Below are positions 1 through 7,219 of a DNA stretch of 54,226 nt, piece by piece; the first letter of the stretch is position 1; each line of letters starts with the position of its first letter. The stretch is from Mesorhizobium sp. M4B.F.Ca.ET.203.01.1.1. Its GTDB lineage: Bacteria; Pseudomonadota; Alphaproteobacteria; Rhizobiales; Rhizobiaceae. The notes under the pieces were generated by a model. That model searched no databases. It saw only the letters and a list, made by a program, of their open reading frames with translations, and had not been told where the DNA came from. The stretch covers positions 1-54,226 of the forward strand of contig NZ_SRUO01000026.1 of NCBI RefSeq assembly GCF_004791025.1. Direction: 5' to 3'. Position numbers and translations under genes: made by a program.

Positions 1-2
1 GC

Positions 3-221
3 CGCATTATCTGGGGCGGTCGTCACGCCGTGCGCAGGGTGGTCTATATGGCTGCCCTCACCGCCAGTCGCTCAAATCCCGTCCTCAAGGCCTTCCACCA
101 GCGTCTCATCGCCAAGGGCAAGGAGCCGAAGGTCGCTCTCGTCGCCGTGGCACGAAAGATCCTGACCATCCTCAGCGCGATGATCCAAAACAACGAACCT
201 TGGAATCCAAACAGGTCCTGA
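3..221 (+). mobile_element. IS110-family transposase, C-terminal fragment
   Basis: The reading frame is open from the window edge and ends at 221, so the 5' part lies outside or is lost. Its residues (GGRHAVRRVVYMAAL, then a NPVLKAFHQRL segment and a KVALVAVARKILTILSAM segment, ending near NNEPWN) match the C-terminal transposase_20 end of IS110/IS116/IS902 transposases as I know the family. These DEDD transposases move small circular insertion elements. No terminal repeats can be judged here. It adjoins a phage remnant, which fits a zone of decayed mobile DNA. Confidence 0.8.
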
Positions 222-258
222 CGAACACAGTTGCTCATCCGACCTCGCTTCGCGAGGC

Positions 259-285
259 CACCTTCTCCCACAGGGGGAGAAGGTG
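259..285. repeat. Short intergenic palindrome, type B
   Basis: A near-perfect palindrome: CACCTTCTCCC, then GGGGGAGAAGGTG, with a very short loop. A second copy of the same design is at 2928-2953. It lies directly beyond the stop codon of the truncated terminase gene, at the presumed truncation point. Such palindromes are dispersed in many copies in rhizobial genomes. Confidence 0.7.
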
Positions 286-295
286 AGTCCGCGCC

Positions 296-1039
296 TCACC
301 CCTTCCCCATCCTCTCCACCTCCTGCGCCGACAGAAACCGCAGCACCACGTCCGACATGCCCAAGAGCGGCGTGAACGTCACGATCGTTATCCCGCCTGT
401 CGCGTTGGTGCGCGTCAGGCCCTCGCTATAGATGTCCAGCGGCGGCTCCTCGTCGAACCAGACGCCGTGCAGGGTCTCGCCCTGCCATTTCTCGCGGCCC
501 TTCTCGTAGGACTTGAAGGAGAGCACGCTCTCGGAGGCCTGGACGTCACCGCCGCCGCCCCAACGCACGACGACGCTGTCCAGCGCCCCCGGTGCGCCCC
601 GTCCCATCACGGTATGGGCGATCGCGTCGGCGGGGATCATGCCGGTGCCCCAGTCGGCCTGCTGCTGCGGCGGGCCGATGAGCACGCGCTGCGGGTTGTC
701 GCGCGTTCCCTCGCCGGTGACGCCGGCGGCCCAAAGCCGCACGGCCGTGTCGAACACCTTGCCACGCCACCAGTCCGGATAGCGTCCGGTGAGATGCACC
801 GCCCATTCGGCGCCGCCTGCCCTGGTCTTGCCGAGCTGGTTGCCGGCCATGAACAGGCGCTCGCGGTTCAAGGCGCCCGCGGCATGGAACTCCGCCTGCC
901 TGGGATACGGCCGGTAGGCGGCCAAAAGGTTAGCGCGGCGGCGGCGCTCCAGCTCCGTCAGCAGCGCCAGGTACTGCGTCCCCGAGGAACGGCCTGACGA
1001 TCGCTTCGAGGGCGCGGATGCGGGCGCGGATCTGCTCAT
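296..1039 (-). pseudogene. Phage terminase large subunit, truncated to the ATPase half
   Basis: Large terminases package phage DNA using an N-terminal ATPase and a C-terminal nuclease. This 247-codon frame holds the ATPase only: the adenine-binding YRPYPRQAEFH segment, Walker A (MAGNQLGKT, about residue 90), a coupling segment (GPPQQQADWGTG) and Walker B (GVWFDEEPP, about residue 195). It ends shortly after motif III-like TFTPLLGMSD. Full-length relatives run about 400-550 residues, so the nuclease domain is missing. The stop lies next to a palindromic repeat. It overlaps the small terminase gene upstream by about 110 bp if the first start is used; the true start may be further inside. I read it as a prophage remnant. 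Confidence 0.75.
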
Positions 1040-1286
1040 CGCTCAGCGTGTCCAGAGTGTTGGCATCGGGGTCCTTCGGGCCGGGCAGCACCGACAGCAC
1101 GATCTTCAGATACTGGTCCGGCTTTTCCGCCCTGACCTTGGCGATGACCCCGGCGCCATGATCGCGAAAATCCTGGCGCAAAGCGGCGGTGAAATCATCG
1201 CCGATGGTTCTTTTCGTCCGCTTCGGGCGGCCAGCAACGCCCGCCGGCTCGCGCGCGCGGCGCGACCGCAACGGCGCATCAGCCAT
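930..1286 (-). CDS. Putative phage terminase small subunit
   Basis: A 118-residue protein beginning MADAPLRSRR, with a basic N-terminal segment (GRPKRTKRTIGDDF) followed by DFRDHGAGVIAKVRAEKPDQYLKIV. This pattern is common in DNA-packaging small subunits annotated in alphaproteobacterial prophages. It sits directly upstream of the terminase large fragment, the usual order. Its ATG overlaps the stop of the preceding gene by 8 bp, indicating translational coupling. The C-terminus is Ala/Pro/Gly-rich. Assignment rests on context and local similarity; no DNA-binding fold was verified. Confidence 0.6.
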   Translation of the reverse strand: MADAPLRSRRAREPAGVAGRPKRTKRTIGDDFTAALRQDFRDHGAGVIAKVRAEKPDQYLKIVLSVLPGPKDPDANTLDTLSDEQIRARIRALEAIVRPFLGDAVPGAADGAGAPPPR

Positions 1287-1722
1287 GGGACCCGTCCGGT
1301 TCGTTGCTGCCGGGCGCAGCTGCGACCGCCGGCTTGGCGGTTTTGCCGGCCGGCTTCCGGCGCTTGCCGGATTTGGCGCGCCTTGGCCTGGCCGGCTTGC
1401 GCACCGGCTTGGGCGCATCGCCCTCGGCAGATGCCGCCGCGCCGGTCGGCGCGGCTTCGATCGGGGCGGCGGCCGGCTCGCGCCTGTCGGGCCTCGCCAT
1501 CCTGGCGATGCCGATCATTCGACCGCCCTGCGCCCCCAACGGAAAACCGAAACCGCCGACCGGGTCGACCGGCCCGCCGCGCACCATGCCGATCAGCACG
1601 CCCGGCGCGACTTCCTCGACGCATCCGGGGCGCAGCGGCCTGGCGGCGCCCTCGAAGATGCCGATGGCGCTGACGGTGTCGCTTCCGTCGTCGGCAGTGA
1701 TGATGGTGGCGTAGCGGGGCAT
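1279..1722 (-). CDS. Hypothetical phage-block protein, basic tail
   Basis: 147 residues from ATG at 1722 (MPRYATIIT). The N-terminal ~70 residues contain a compact DDGSDTVSAIGIFEGAARPL segment and Gly/Pro-rich stretches. The C-terminal half is Ala/Pro/Lys/Arg-rich low complexity, with KPARPRRAKSGKRRK near residues 105-125. I do not recognise a family. It is the first gene of the coupled block with the terminase subunits, so a role in the same phage module is likely. The tail suggests nucleic-acid contact, which is inference. Confidence 0.55.
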   Translation of the reverse strand: MPRYATIITADDGSDTVSAIGIFEGAARPLRPGCVEEVAPGVLIGMVRGGPVDPVGGFGFPLGAQGGRMIGIARMARPDRREPAAAPIEAAPTGAAASAEGDAPKPVRKPARPRRAKSGKRRKPAGKTAKPAVAAAPGSNEPDGSHG

Positions 1723-2207
1723 GGGGCGCTCGTGGGTGGTGTGGATTGATCTGAGAGGCGCGGTCCTTCGCACCCCCTCTGTCCTGCCGGCCATCTCCCC
1801 CACGGGTGGGAGATCAGCAATCATGACGGCCTTCGCCAACCTCCAAGGTCGCAAAGGTGAGAGCCGGCGGCAAAGCTGCCAATCTCCCCCCTCGTGGGGG
1901 AGATGTCCGGCAGGACAGAGGGGGGCGCTGTCCCGCCAGCTTTGACCCGGAGGGCTAAGATCGAGGAAGGCTGAAACACAAAACCCGCCTCGCGGCGGGT
2001 CGTTGGCGCAAATCAGCACCATGGACAAAAGAGTAGCATAGCTGCCTGCAGCGGGCAATAGGTTATGGGTAAATTTTCCTAGGAATAATTGCTCCCCCCT
2101 CACCGCCCCTGCTGGCACTGCGGTATTCACAACATGGTTTTGACCCCGTCTGGCCATTAGCCGGCGCTTATGGGATCATTTTGCCCCGGAGACTCGGGGG
2201 AAGCAGC
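1723..2207. other. Intergenic gap with composite palindromic repeat
   Basis: A 485-bp gap between the leftward phage block and the rightward gene at 2208. About 1761-1944 is a composite type A repeat, listed separately. The remainder, about 1950-2200, shows no convincing gene; promoters for the two divergent units should lie here but no clear -35/-10 pair stands out. Confidence 0.5.
1761..1944. repeat. Composite palindromic repeat, type A copy 1
   Basis: Two inverted arms. The left arm reads CACCCCCTCTGTCCTGCCGG then CATCTCCCCCA; the right arm is its reverse complement, ending GGGGGAGATG, then CCGGCAGGACAGAGGGGG. They flank a spacer with a CTTCGCCAACCTCCAAGGT segment. Other complete or half copies occur at 3487, 22709, 24481, 38681, 46815, 49127 and, as a remnant, at 53180. 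Confidence 0.85.
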
Positions 2208-2477
2208 ATGGACAGACCCGCCATGGCATCCGTCTTCAGGATGCGGCATCAGCCGGCAATCATTTCTGGCGTTCGCAGTCTTGGCACGGGCCAGGCCGAT
2301 CCGGTCTTCCACTCGAGGCCGCTCGGCGAGGCGATCCGCTTCATCGTCCGGTCCGACGGCCAGTACGACCTCAGCGCCGTCGCCATCTCCTACGGCGACC
2401 GCGCCACCCCGCCGCTCGGCGGCCGCGAGGTCAGGGCGCTCTGGCAGGAATATGGCGAGCGCCTGCTGGAGGCGTAG
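2208..2477 (+). CDS. Hypothetical protein, 89 residues
   Basis: The frame begins MDRPAMASVFRMRHQ at 2208 and ends EYGERLLEA. An earlier in-frame start at 2181 would add nine residues; GGGGGAAGCAGC just before 2208 supports the shorter form. The C-terminal part (VRSDGQYDLSAVAISYGDRA, then GREVRALWQEYGERL) looks like a compact alpha/beta fold. No family was recognised. The next gene follows 76 bp downstream on the same strand and may be co-transcribed. Confidence 0.55.
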   Translation: MDRPAMASVFRMRHQPAIISGVRSLGTGQADPVFHSRPLGEAIRFIVRSDGQYDLSAVAISYGDRATPPLGGREVRALWQEYGERLLEA

Positions 2478-2553
2478 GGTGAGCCACCCACCCACATCGG
2501 ATCGGAAACGCCCCTTCGCGCGTTAAAGCGCAAACCAATGGGGAGGAACCGCC

Positions 2554-2859
2554 ATGAACGTCGCCAATCTGCAGCTCGAGGGCCTGTTGATGGCCGTCGC
2601 GTCGATCAACCAGGTGCTGGTGCGCAAGGGAGTGCTGACCGTCGATGAGATCGACATCGCCTTGCGCCGGGCCGAGGCCAGCGAGACCGGCGAGGAACGC
2701 TCCGAAGGCATGTCGGCATCGAGCCGCGATGCCGTCAACTTCCCGATCCGGCTCCTGGAGCTCGCCAACCGCTGCCAGCCGGAGGCGGACATGCCGTCCT
2801 TCTCGAAGCTCGCCCGCATGGTCGGCCAGATGAAGGAACCTTACAACGATCAGATGTGA
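2554..2859 (+). CDS. Hypothetical protein, 101 residues
   Basis: Begins MNVANLQLEGLLMAVASINQ after a GGGGAGGAACCGCC ribosome site, which fixes the start. Mostly helical in appearance: an N-terminal helix with LVRKGVLTVDEIDIALRRAEA, then a variable acidic stretch, then an FPIRLLELANRCQ helix. The VLTVDEID...ALRRAEA pattern resembles small helical regulators or adaptors seen in rhizobia, but I cannot name the family. It lies 76 bp after the gene at 2208. Confidence 0.65.
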   Translation: MNVANLQLEGLLMAVASINQVLVRKGVLTVDEIDIALRRAEASETGEERSEGMSASSRDAVNFPIRLLELANRCQPEADMPSFSKLARMVGQMKEPYNDQM

Positions 2860-2905
2860 GGGAGTGGGTGCATCTCGGGGCGGCCAACTGTCGATGCCGG
2901 CGCGG

Positions 2906-2953
2906 CCCCTCATCCGCCCTTCGGGCACCTTCTCCCCGTTAACGGGGAGAAGG
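2906..2953. repeat. Intergenic palindrome, type B copy 2
   Basis: CCCCTCATCCGCCCTTCGGG is followed by a perfect 26-bp palindrome at 2928-2953 (CCTTCTCCCCGTT and its complement AACGGGGAGAAGG). It lies at the tail-to-tail junction of the genes at 2554 and 2962, where it could also act as a bidirectional terminator. A partial copy of the left part appears near 54075. Confidence 0.75.
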
Positions 2954-2961
2954 AATGAGTT

Positions 2962-3384
2962 TCACGCCCTGCCCGGCCAGCCCTGGCGCAGCGAAAGCAC
3001 GCTGCCCGGTCCGTGAACGGCGGCGAAGAGCAGGCCGGCGGCGAACGGGAAATGCGACATGAAGGCGCCGAACTCGGCCTGGTTGCCGGCCCAGTGCGAA
3101 GGGCCGTGGAAGGCAAAGCCGAGAAAGGTGACGTAGACCGCGCCGATCAGCGCCGCCGGGGTCAGCAAGGCGCCGGTCAGGAAGGCGATCACCAGCAGCG
3201 TCTCCAATATCGCCGCGCACCAGGCCAGGAACAGCGGGAACGGGAAGCCGGCGGCGGCGATGTAGCCGGCAGTGGCGCCGATATCCATGAGTTTGAAGGC
3301 CACGCCCATCGCGAACATGGCGGCGAAGATCAGGCGGGCGATGAGGATGACTGCGGTCTGCCAGGTCGATTGAACATTTTCCAC
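2962..3384 (-). CDS. DoxX-family integral membrane protein
   Basis: 140 residues with four hydrophobic segments: AVILIARLIFAAMFAMGVAF, a segment around FLAWCAAILETLLVIAFL, one around LTPAALIGAVYVTFLGF, and HFPFAAGLLFAAV. The spacing and the N-terminal RLIFA...G..K pattern fit DoxX/DoxD-like inner-membrane proteins, often linked to redox balance. A GTG start at 3384 is chosen because GGAGGACTATC precedes it at good spacing. Upstream lies a type A repeat. No partner gene identifies its electron donor or substrate. Confidence 0.75.
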   Translation of the reverse strand: MENVQSTWQTAVILIARLIFAAMFAMGVAFKLMDIGATAGYIAAAGFPFPLFLAWCAAILETLLVIAFLTGALLTPAALIGAVYVTFLGFAFHGPSHWAGNQAEFGAFMSHFPFAAGLLFAAVHGPGSVLSLRQGWPGRA

Positions 3385-3699
3385 GATAGTCCTCCGGATT
3401 GAAGCTTGTTGATGCTCCAAGGACGGAGGAAGGGCGATGGTTCCGACAGGGTCGGGAAATTTTGTTGCCCTTGAGGCCAAACAAGGCCGACGTCGGCGGG
3501 ACAGCGCCCCCTCTGTCCTGCCGGACAGATCCCCCACAAGGGGGGAGATCAGATGTGACGCCAGCTTTCGCCAATCGCCAACGTTGCAGGACAAGCGGGG
3601 GCGCCGAAACAGCTAATCTCCCCCCAAGTGGGGGAGATGTCCGGCAGGACAGAGGGGGGCGCGAAGGAACTCGGCGTACGATCGTCTCGCGCCGCCGCC
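3385..3699. other. Intergenic gap containing type A repeat copy 2
   Basis: 315 bp between two leftward genes. About 3487-3668 is the composite repeat. The ~100 bp next to the DoxX gene should hold its promoter, but no clear motif is visible. Nothing else gene-like was seen. Confidence 0.5.
3487..3668. repeat. Composite palindromic repeat, type A copy 2
   Basis: Inverted arms (GCGCCCCCTCTGTCCTGCCGG and its complement CCGGCAGGACAGAGGGGGGC) flank a ~100-bp spacer with CTTTCGCCAATCGCCAACGT. The spacer core matches the equivalent part of copies 1 and 8 better than chance would suggest. Confidence 0.85.
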
Positions 3700-4455
3700 C
3701 TACCCCGCCTTCGCGTGCGGACAATGGCTGATCGACTCCCTGACCGTGCCGTACTCGGCGCCCCAGCGGTCGGTCATGTCGCAGCGTATATCCCACAGCT
3801 CGGGGAAGAAGCGGTGCCGGGCGCCGCCTTCCAGCATCTCCACCGGGCGGCCCTTCAGCGACCTGGAGCCGAGCCCGATCGAACGGTGGATAAGGTAGAG
3901 GTGGTTGGCGCGGAATTTCTGGAACAGTTCGTCGAACTCGATCAACGCCTCGGCGACGACATAGGCGTCGCCATGATCGTAACGCGCGTCATAGACATCC
4001 TCCACGGAAAGCCCGCGGCCGTCGAGATAAGCAGCCTTGAAGGCCCGCCAGAGGTCCGGCGGCATGCGCAAGAGCAGCTTGAAGCCGGGCGATTCCTGGC
4101 CGCTTCCATTGCCAAGCTGCAGGCGGATCTGCTGGTACTCCTTGGGCGACATGGTTTCGAGCACGTCGAGCTGCGCCGTCATCAGCCGCATCAGCCGGTG
4201 CACGCGGCCCATCAGGGTGACGATGCGGTGCGTGTCCGCCTTCTCCAGATAGTCGAGGACGTCGGCCAGCGTGTAGGCGATGAGCTTCATCCACAGCTCC
4301 TCGACCTGGTGCACGATCTGGAACTGCAGCTCGTCGGCATTGACCATTTCGGCCAGCGGCTTCTGGCATTGCAGAAGCTTGTCGCACTGCAGATAGACAC
4401 CGTAGTCGCGCATCTCCGGCGTCTCGATGCGGGCGTGATATTCCGACTTCAGCAT
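3700..4455 (-). CDS. kynA: Tryptophan 2,3-dioxygenase-like protein
   Basis: TDO is a cytosolic haem enzyme that opens the indole ring of L-Trp to N-formylkynurenine. This 251-residue protein starts at 4455 after GGGAGAAG. It carries the distal-side HQVEELWMKL segment (His49), the helix DVLDYLEKADTHRI, the QESPGFK segment, and a C-terminal NHLYLIHRSIG helix whose His185 is the likely haem ligand, followed by FFPELW. Oddity: the Gly-Thr-Gly-Gly substrate loop typical of characterised TDOs is replaced by SRSLKGRPVEMLEGGA, so substrate preference may differ. The divergent Lrp gene at 4606 is the likely regulator; no other kynurenine-pathway gene is visible. Confidence 0.8.
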   Translation of the reverse strand: MLKSEYHARIETPEMRDYGVYLQCDKLLQCQKPLAEMVNADELQFQIVHQVEELWMKLIAYTLADVLDYLEKADTHRIVTLMGRVHRLMRLMTAQLDVLETMSPKEYQQIRLQLGNGSGQESPGFKLLLRMPPDLWRAFKAAYLDGRGLSVEDVYDARYDHGDAYVVAEALIEFDELFQKFRANHLYLIHRSIGLGSRSLKGRPVEMLEGGARHRFFPELWDIRCDMTDRWGAEYGTVRESISHCPHAKAG

Positions 4456-4605
4456 GGTTCTTCTCCCTGCCCGGCCCGGGGCATGTGTTGGATCCTTAGA
4501 TCGAAGATAGACCCTTTGGGCTTGAACATTGTTCCTTTCTGTTATCCAAATAGCAAAAATTGAAGGACGAATGCCTTCAATCTGGCGATATCTGGAGAAC
4601 GATCC

Positions 4606-5076
4606 ATGCTGGATACCCTCGACCGCAAGATCGTCGCGGCGCTCGAGCGCGACGCACGCCTGTCCTTCGGCGAGCTGGCCGAGTCGGTGGGGCTGAGCAA
4701 GACGCCGTGCTGGAAGCGGGTCAAGGCGCTGGAGGAGGCCGGCGTCATCCGCGGCTATTCCACCCGCGTCGATCCGGCGGCAATCGGCTTCGGCATCGAG
4801 GCCTTCATCCAGGTGTCGATCGACTTCGAGGTGTCGGATGCCTTCGAGGCGGCGGTGAAGCGGCACCCCCTGATCCGCCGCTGCTACGCCACGACCGGCG
4901 AGGCCGACTATCTGTTGCAGATCGTGACCGTCGACATGATGGCGCTCGACCGCATGCTGCGCGAGGAGCTCAGCCGGCTGCCCGGCGTGCGCCGTACCAT
5001 CACCTCGATGGCGATGCGCGAGATCAAGGGCGATATCTCGTTTGCCGATGCGGCGACGCATGCGCTGAGGAGATGA
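4606..5076 (+). CDS. Lrp/AsnC-family regulator, probable regulator of kynA
   Basis: 156 residues. An N-terminal winged helix-turn-helix (LDRKIVAALERDARLSFGELAESVGLSKTP in pieces, recognition helix around SKTPCWKRVKALEEAGVI) is followed by the C-terminal RAM ligand-binding domain (AFIQVSIDFE ... CYATTGEADYLLQIV). Such proteins form octameric DNA-wrapping regulators that respond to amino acids. The gene is divergent from kynA across a 150-bp gap, the arrangement of the known KynR-kynA pair. Regulation by Trp or kynurenine is inference. Confidence 0.88.
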   Translation: MLDTLDRKIVAALERDARLSFGELAESVGLSKTPCWKRVKALEEAGVIRGYSTRVDPAAIGFGIEAFIQVSIDFEVSDAFEAAVKRHPLIRRCYATTGEADYLLQIVTVDMMALDRMLREELSRLPGVRRTITSMAMREIKGDISFADAATHALRR

Positions 5077-5198
5077 GCGCACAAACCAGATGACTTGAGA
5101 GCAGCATCCCCCTGTCCGCCAGGAAAATGGCCCAAGGCCGGCCTGAGGCCCGATCTCACCCCGGACCAGCCGCGGATGCCGGCCGCACGGGCCCGCGT

Positions 5199-5352
5199 CG
5201 AGCCCTGACTTTTTCTGGGAGGGTTTCGGAACGGGCGTTGAACCGGTCTATGTAGGGACGGGGATTCGCGGGTGGTGGATGTGATCTCGATCAGAATGAG
5301 TGCGGAGCCTGCCGGTCGGGCGATGACAGGACTGCCGCGGCTTTTCGCATTC
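5199..5352 (+). repeat. Inverted promoter-leader repeat, left copy
   Basis: About 154 bp whose reverse complement recurs at 8456-8610. Identical blocks include CGAGCCCTGACTTTTTCTGG, AACCGGTCTAT, TCTCGATCAG and GAGTGCGGAGCCTGCCGG. The copy runs from upstream DNA into codons 1-27 of the gene at 5272. Within the coding part many differences are synonymous (AGA/AGG, GGT/GGG), which suggests the N-terminal peptide itself is under selection. Confidence 0.75.
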
Positions 5353-5889
5353 AAGGCGAATGCCATCAACGCGCGCCGTGCACTGGCGGCGGCGCTGCTC
5401 GCGTCGACCATGCTGCTGCCGACGGCACCTCGGGCGGCGTCGGTCCTGCCGGGGCCGCGCGACGGATTCCAACGGTCGATGGATCAGGCTGCCCGGTTGC
5501 AGGAGGCCAAGCGCGCACTTCTGGCGCAAGCCGCAGGCGGTAATGGTGGCGACGCGGGTGGAAATGGCGGGAACGGCGGCAACGGTGGCTCCGCAGGTGG
5601 CAATGGCGGAAACGGTGGCAACGGCGGGAACGGCGGCTCCGGTGGAAACGGTGGTTCCGGCGGAAACGGTGGGTCCGGCGGCAACGGCGGTTCCGGAGGA
5701 AACGGCAGTTCCGGAGGAAACGGCGGCTCCAGCGGGAACGGTGGTTCCGGCGGTAATGGCAGCTCAGGAGGAAACGGCAGCTCGGGTGGCAACGGCAACT
5801 CCGGCGGCCATGGCGGCAGCCGTCACGATACCGGCCATTCGGATGGCGGCCCGCGTTCCTGCGCAACCTCCCAGGGATCGTCTTGCTGA
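5272..5889 (+). CDS. Exported Gly/Asn/Ser-repeat protein
   Basis: 205 residues from a GTG at 5272; an ATG at 5296 is an alternative. After a shared leader (VISIRMSAEPAGR) comes a basic and hydrophobic export signal (NARRALAAALLASTMLLPTAPRAAS) with a likely Ala-x-Ala cleavage site. Residues ~90-185 are near-perfect GGNGGS and GGNGN triplet-type repeats, then a short tail with GHSDGG and two Cys (SCATSQGSSC). The repeat encodes a flexible Gly-rich region like surface or matrix proteins; no enzymatic domain. It faces the operon at 8536-6047. GNGGS also occurs in the peptides at 51.2-51.7 kb. Function unknown. Confidence 0.7.
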   Translation: MVDVISIRMSAEPAGRAMTGLPRLFAFKANAINARRALAAALLASTMLLPTAPRAASVLPGPRDGFQRSMDQAARLQEAKRALLAQAAGGNGGDAGGNGGNGGNGGSAGGNGGNGGNGGNGGSGGNGGSGGNGGSGGNGGSGGNGSSGGNGGSSGNGGSGGNGSSGGNGSSGGNGNSGGHGGSRHDTGHSDGGPRSCATSQGSSC

Positions 5890-6046
5890 TCCGGCCTGTC
5901 CTTGACGGGCGTCGCGCGTAAGCGGGTGCGGATGACGCGCTTCAGGTTCCTGTTTTGATGCATGGCGCCCGTGCAGCCGCGCGACAAACATCAGGCTCCC
6001 GGAACCCGGGCGAACGTCGGAACGCGGCGGGTCGCTCCCTGGACCG

Positions 6047-7219
6047 CTAGCGACCCGTGCGGTAGGCGAAATCGTCGATCGCCGCCTGCCAGTAATGCAG
6101 TGTCCGGATCTCGAGCCGCGTGATGCGTCTGTAGTCGGCCGCGAAGTAGACCTGACCGTTCGCCGACAGCACGAACTGATCCTCATATGCGGGCTCATCG
6201 CCCCGCCAGGCCTTGACGATAAGCGTCTCGCCCTCCGCGTCGTCCCAGCCCACGCCGAAATAGGCGCCTGTGAAATCGAACGGCTTATCGCTGAACACCT
6301 GCGCCGGGTGCCCCGAGCTGTTGTAGGCGATGAATTCGCCCGACATGGTGGTGTTGATGTAGCCCGGGCCAGCGGTGAAGCTCTGGTGCATGGCAACGAG
6401 GTTGTACCAGTTGAGCCCGCCATAACCGGACGGAATTTCGAACACGCCGGGCGACGTCATCAGGTCGTCGAAGCCGACAATATGCTGGTTGGGCAGCGGC
6501 TCCTCCTCAGGTCCGCCTTTGCCCGAGACCGCTGAGATCACCACCGGCGCCGCGCCGACGACAATGCGCCGGCGCTGCGTCGCCCCGCCGACCGACACGT
6601 CGACCAGCCATTCGCCCGATGTCGCGGGTGCGCTGAAGCGCCCGTCTGGACCGACCTTGGCGGCGGCCGTGACGCCGTCCGGCCCTGTCAAGGAAACGCG
6701 CGATCCGGCGGCGACCGCGCCGCTGATCGTCAGATCCGCCGCGAGCCCGACCGGGTGTGTCGTGCGCAGCGCGATCATGTCGCCCGGCGATCCGGGCGAA
6801 ACGACATAGTCGCTTTCCTGCGAGGCGTTGCCGGTGGTGACGGAGAAGCCCGGCGGAGGCACGACCCGGAACGCGTAATGTCCGGGGTCGACGACTTCGA
6901 GATCGCGCTGGATGACCGACATCCGGAAATTGGCGAAGCCGTCGACATTGGTCAACCGCATGATGGTGCTGCCGTTCGGCCTGTCGAGCTCGACGGCCGC
7001 GCGCGACATAGGCCGGTCGCCGAGATCGTAGACGCCGTTCCTGTTGAGGTCGCGGAACACGAGCAGCGACGTGTTCATCTGGCCGCCGTTGAAGGACCCC
7101 CACGCGCGCTTGGGATAATAGGCCTCAGCACTGCCGGCACGGGCCGCGCCGCAGATCATGGCCAGACCGATGGCCCCCGCGGCCACGAGAGCGCCCGAAA
7201 ACAACAAACCACGCTTCAC
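6047..7219 (-). CDS. Secreted SdrD B-like / C-terminal lectin-like domain protein
   Basis: 390 residues from GTG at 7219 (GAGAGGAAATTTC upstream). Signal peptide GALVAAGAIGLAMICGAARA. Residues ~50-130 form an SdrD/Cna-B-like domain with a calcium-type loop DLNRNGVYDLGD (57-68) and a VDGFANFRMS segment. The middle (~155-225) is a second beta-rich domain. The C-terminal ~150 residues begin GFDDL and include GYINTTMSGEFIAYNSSGH, PFDFTGAYFGVGWDD and HYWQAAIDDFAYR, a jelly-roll-like pattern seen in secreted proteins. The start overlaps the HTTM stop by 4 bp, so it is coupled to it. A paralogue lies at 51944-53125. Confidence 0.8.
   Translation of the reverse strand: MKRGLLFSGALVAAGAIGLAMICGAARAGSAEAYYPKRAWGSFNGGQMNTSLLVFRDLNRNGVYDLGDRPMSRAAVELDRPNGSTIMRLTNVDGFANFRMSVIQRDLEVVDPGHYAFRVVPPPGFSVTTGNASQESDYVVSPGSPGDMIALRTTHPVGLAADLTISGAVAAGSRVSLTGPDGVTAAAKVGPDGRFSAPATSGEWLVDVSVGGATQRRRIVVGAAPVVISAVSGKGGPEEEPLPNQHIVGFDDLMTSPGVFEIPSGYGGLNWYNLVAMHQSFTAGPGYINTTMSGEFIAYNSSGHPAQVFSDKPFDFTGAYFGVGWDDAEGETLIVKAWRGDEPAYEDQFVLSANGQVYFAADYRRITRLEIRTLHYWQAAIDDFAYRTGR

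Noticed and set aside
5366..5866. Arg/His-rich and Pro/Leu-rich frames opposite the Gly repeat gene
   Set aside because: Reverse-strand reading of GGN codons gives Pro/Leu or Arg/Cys/His strings; no ribosome site.
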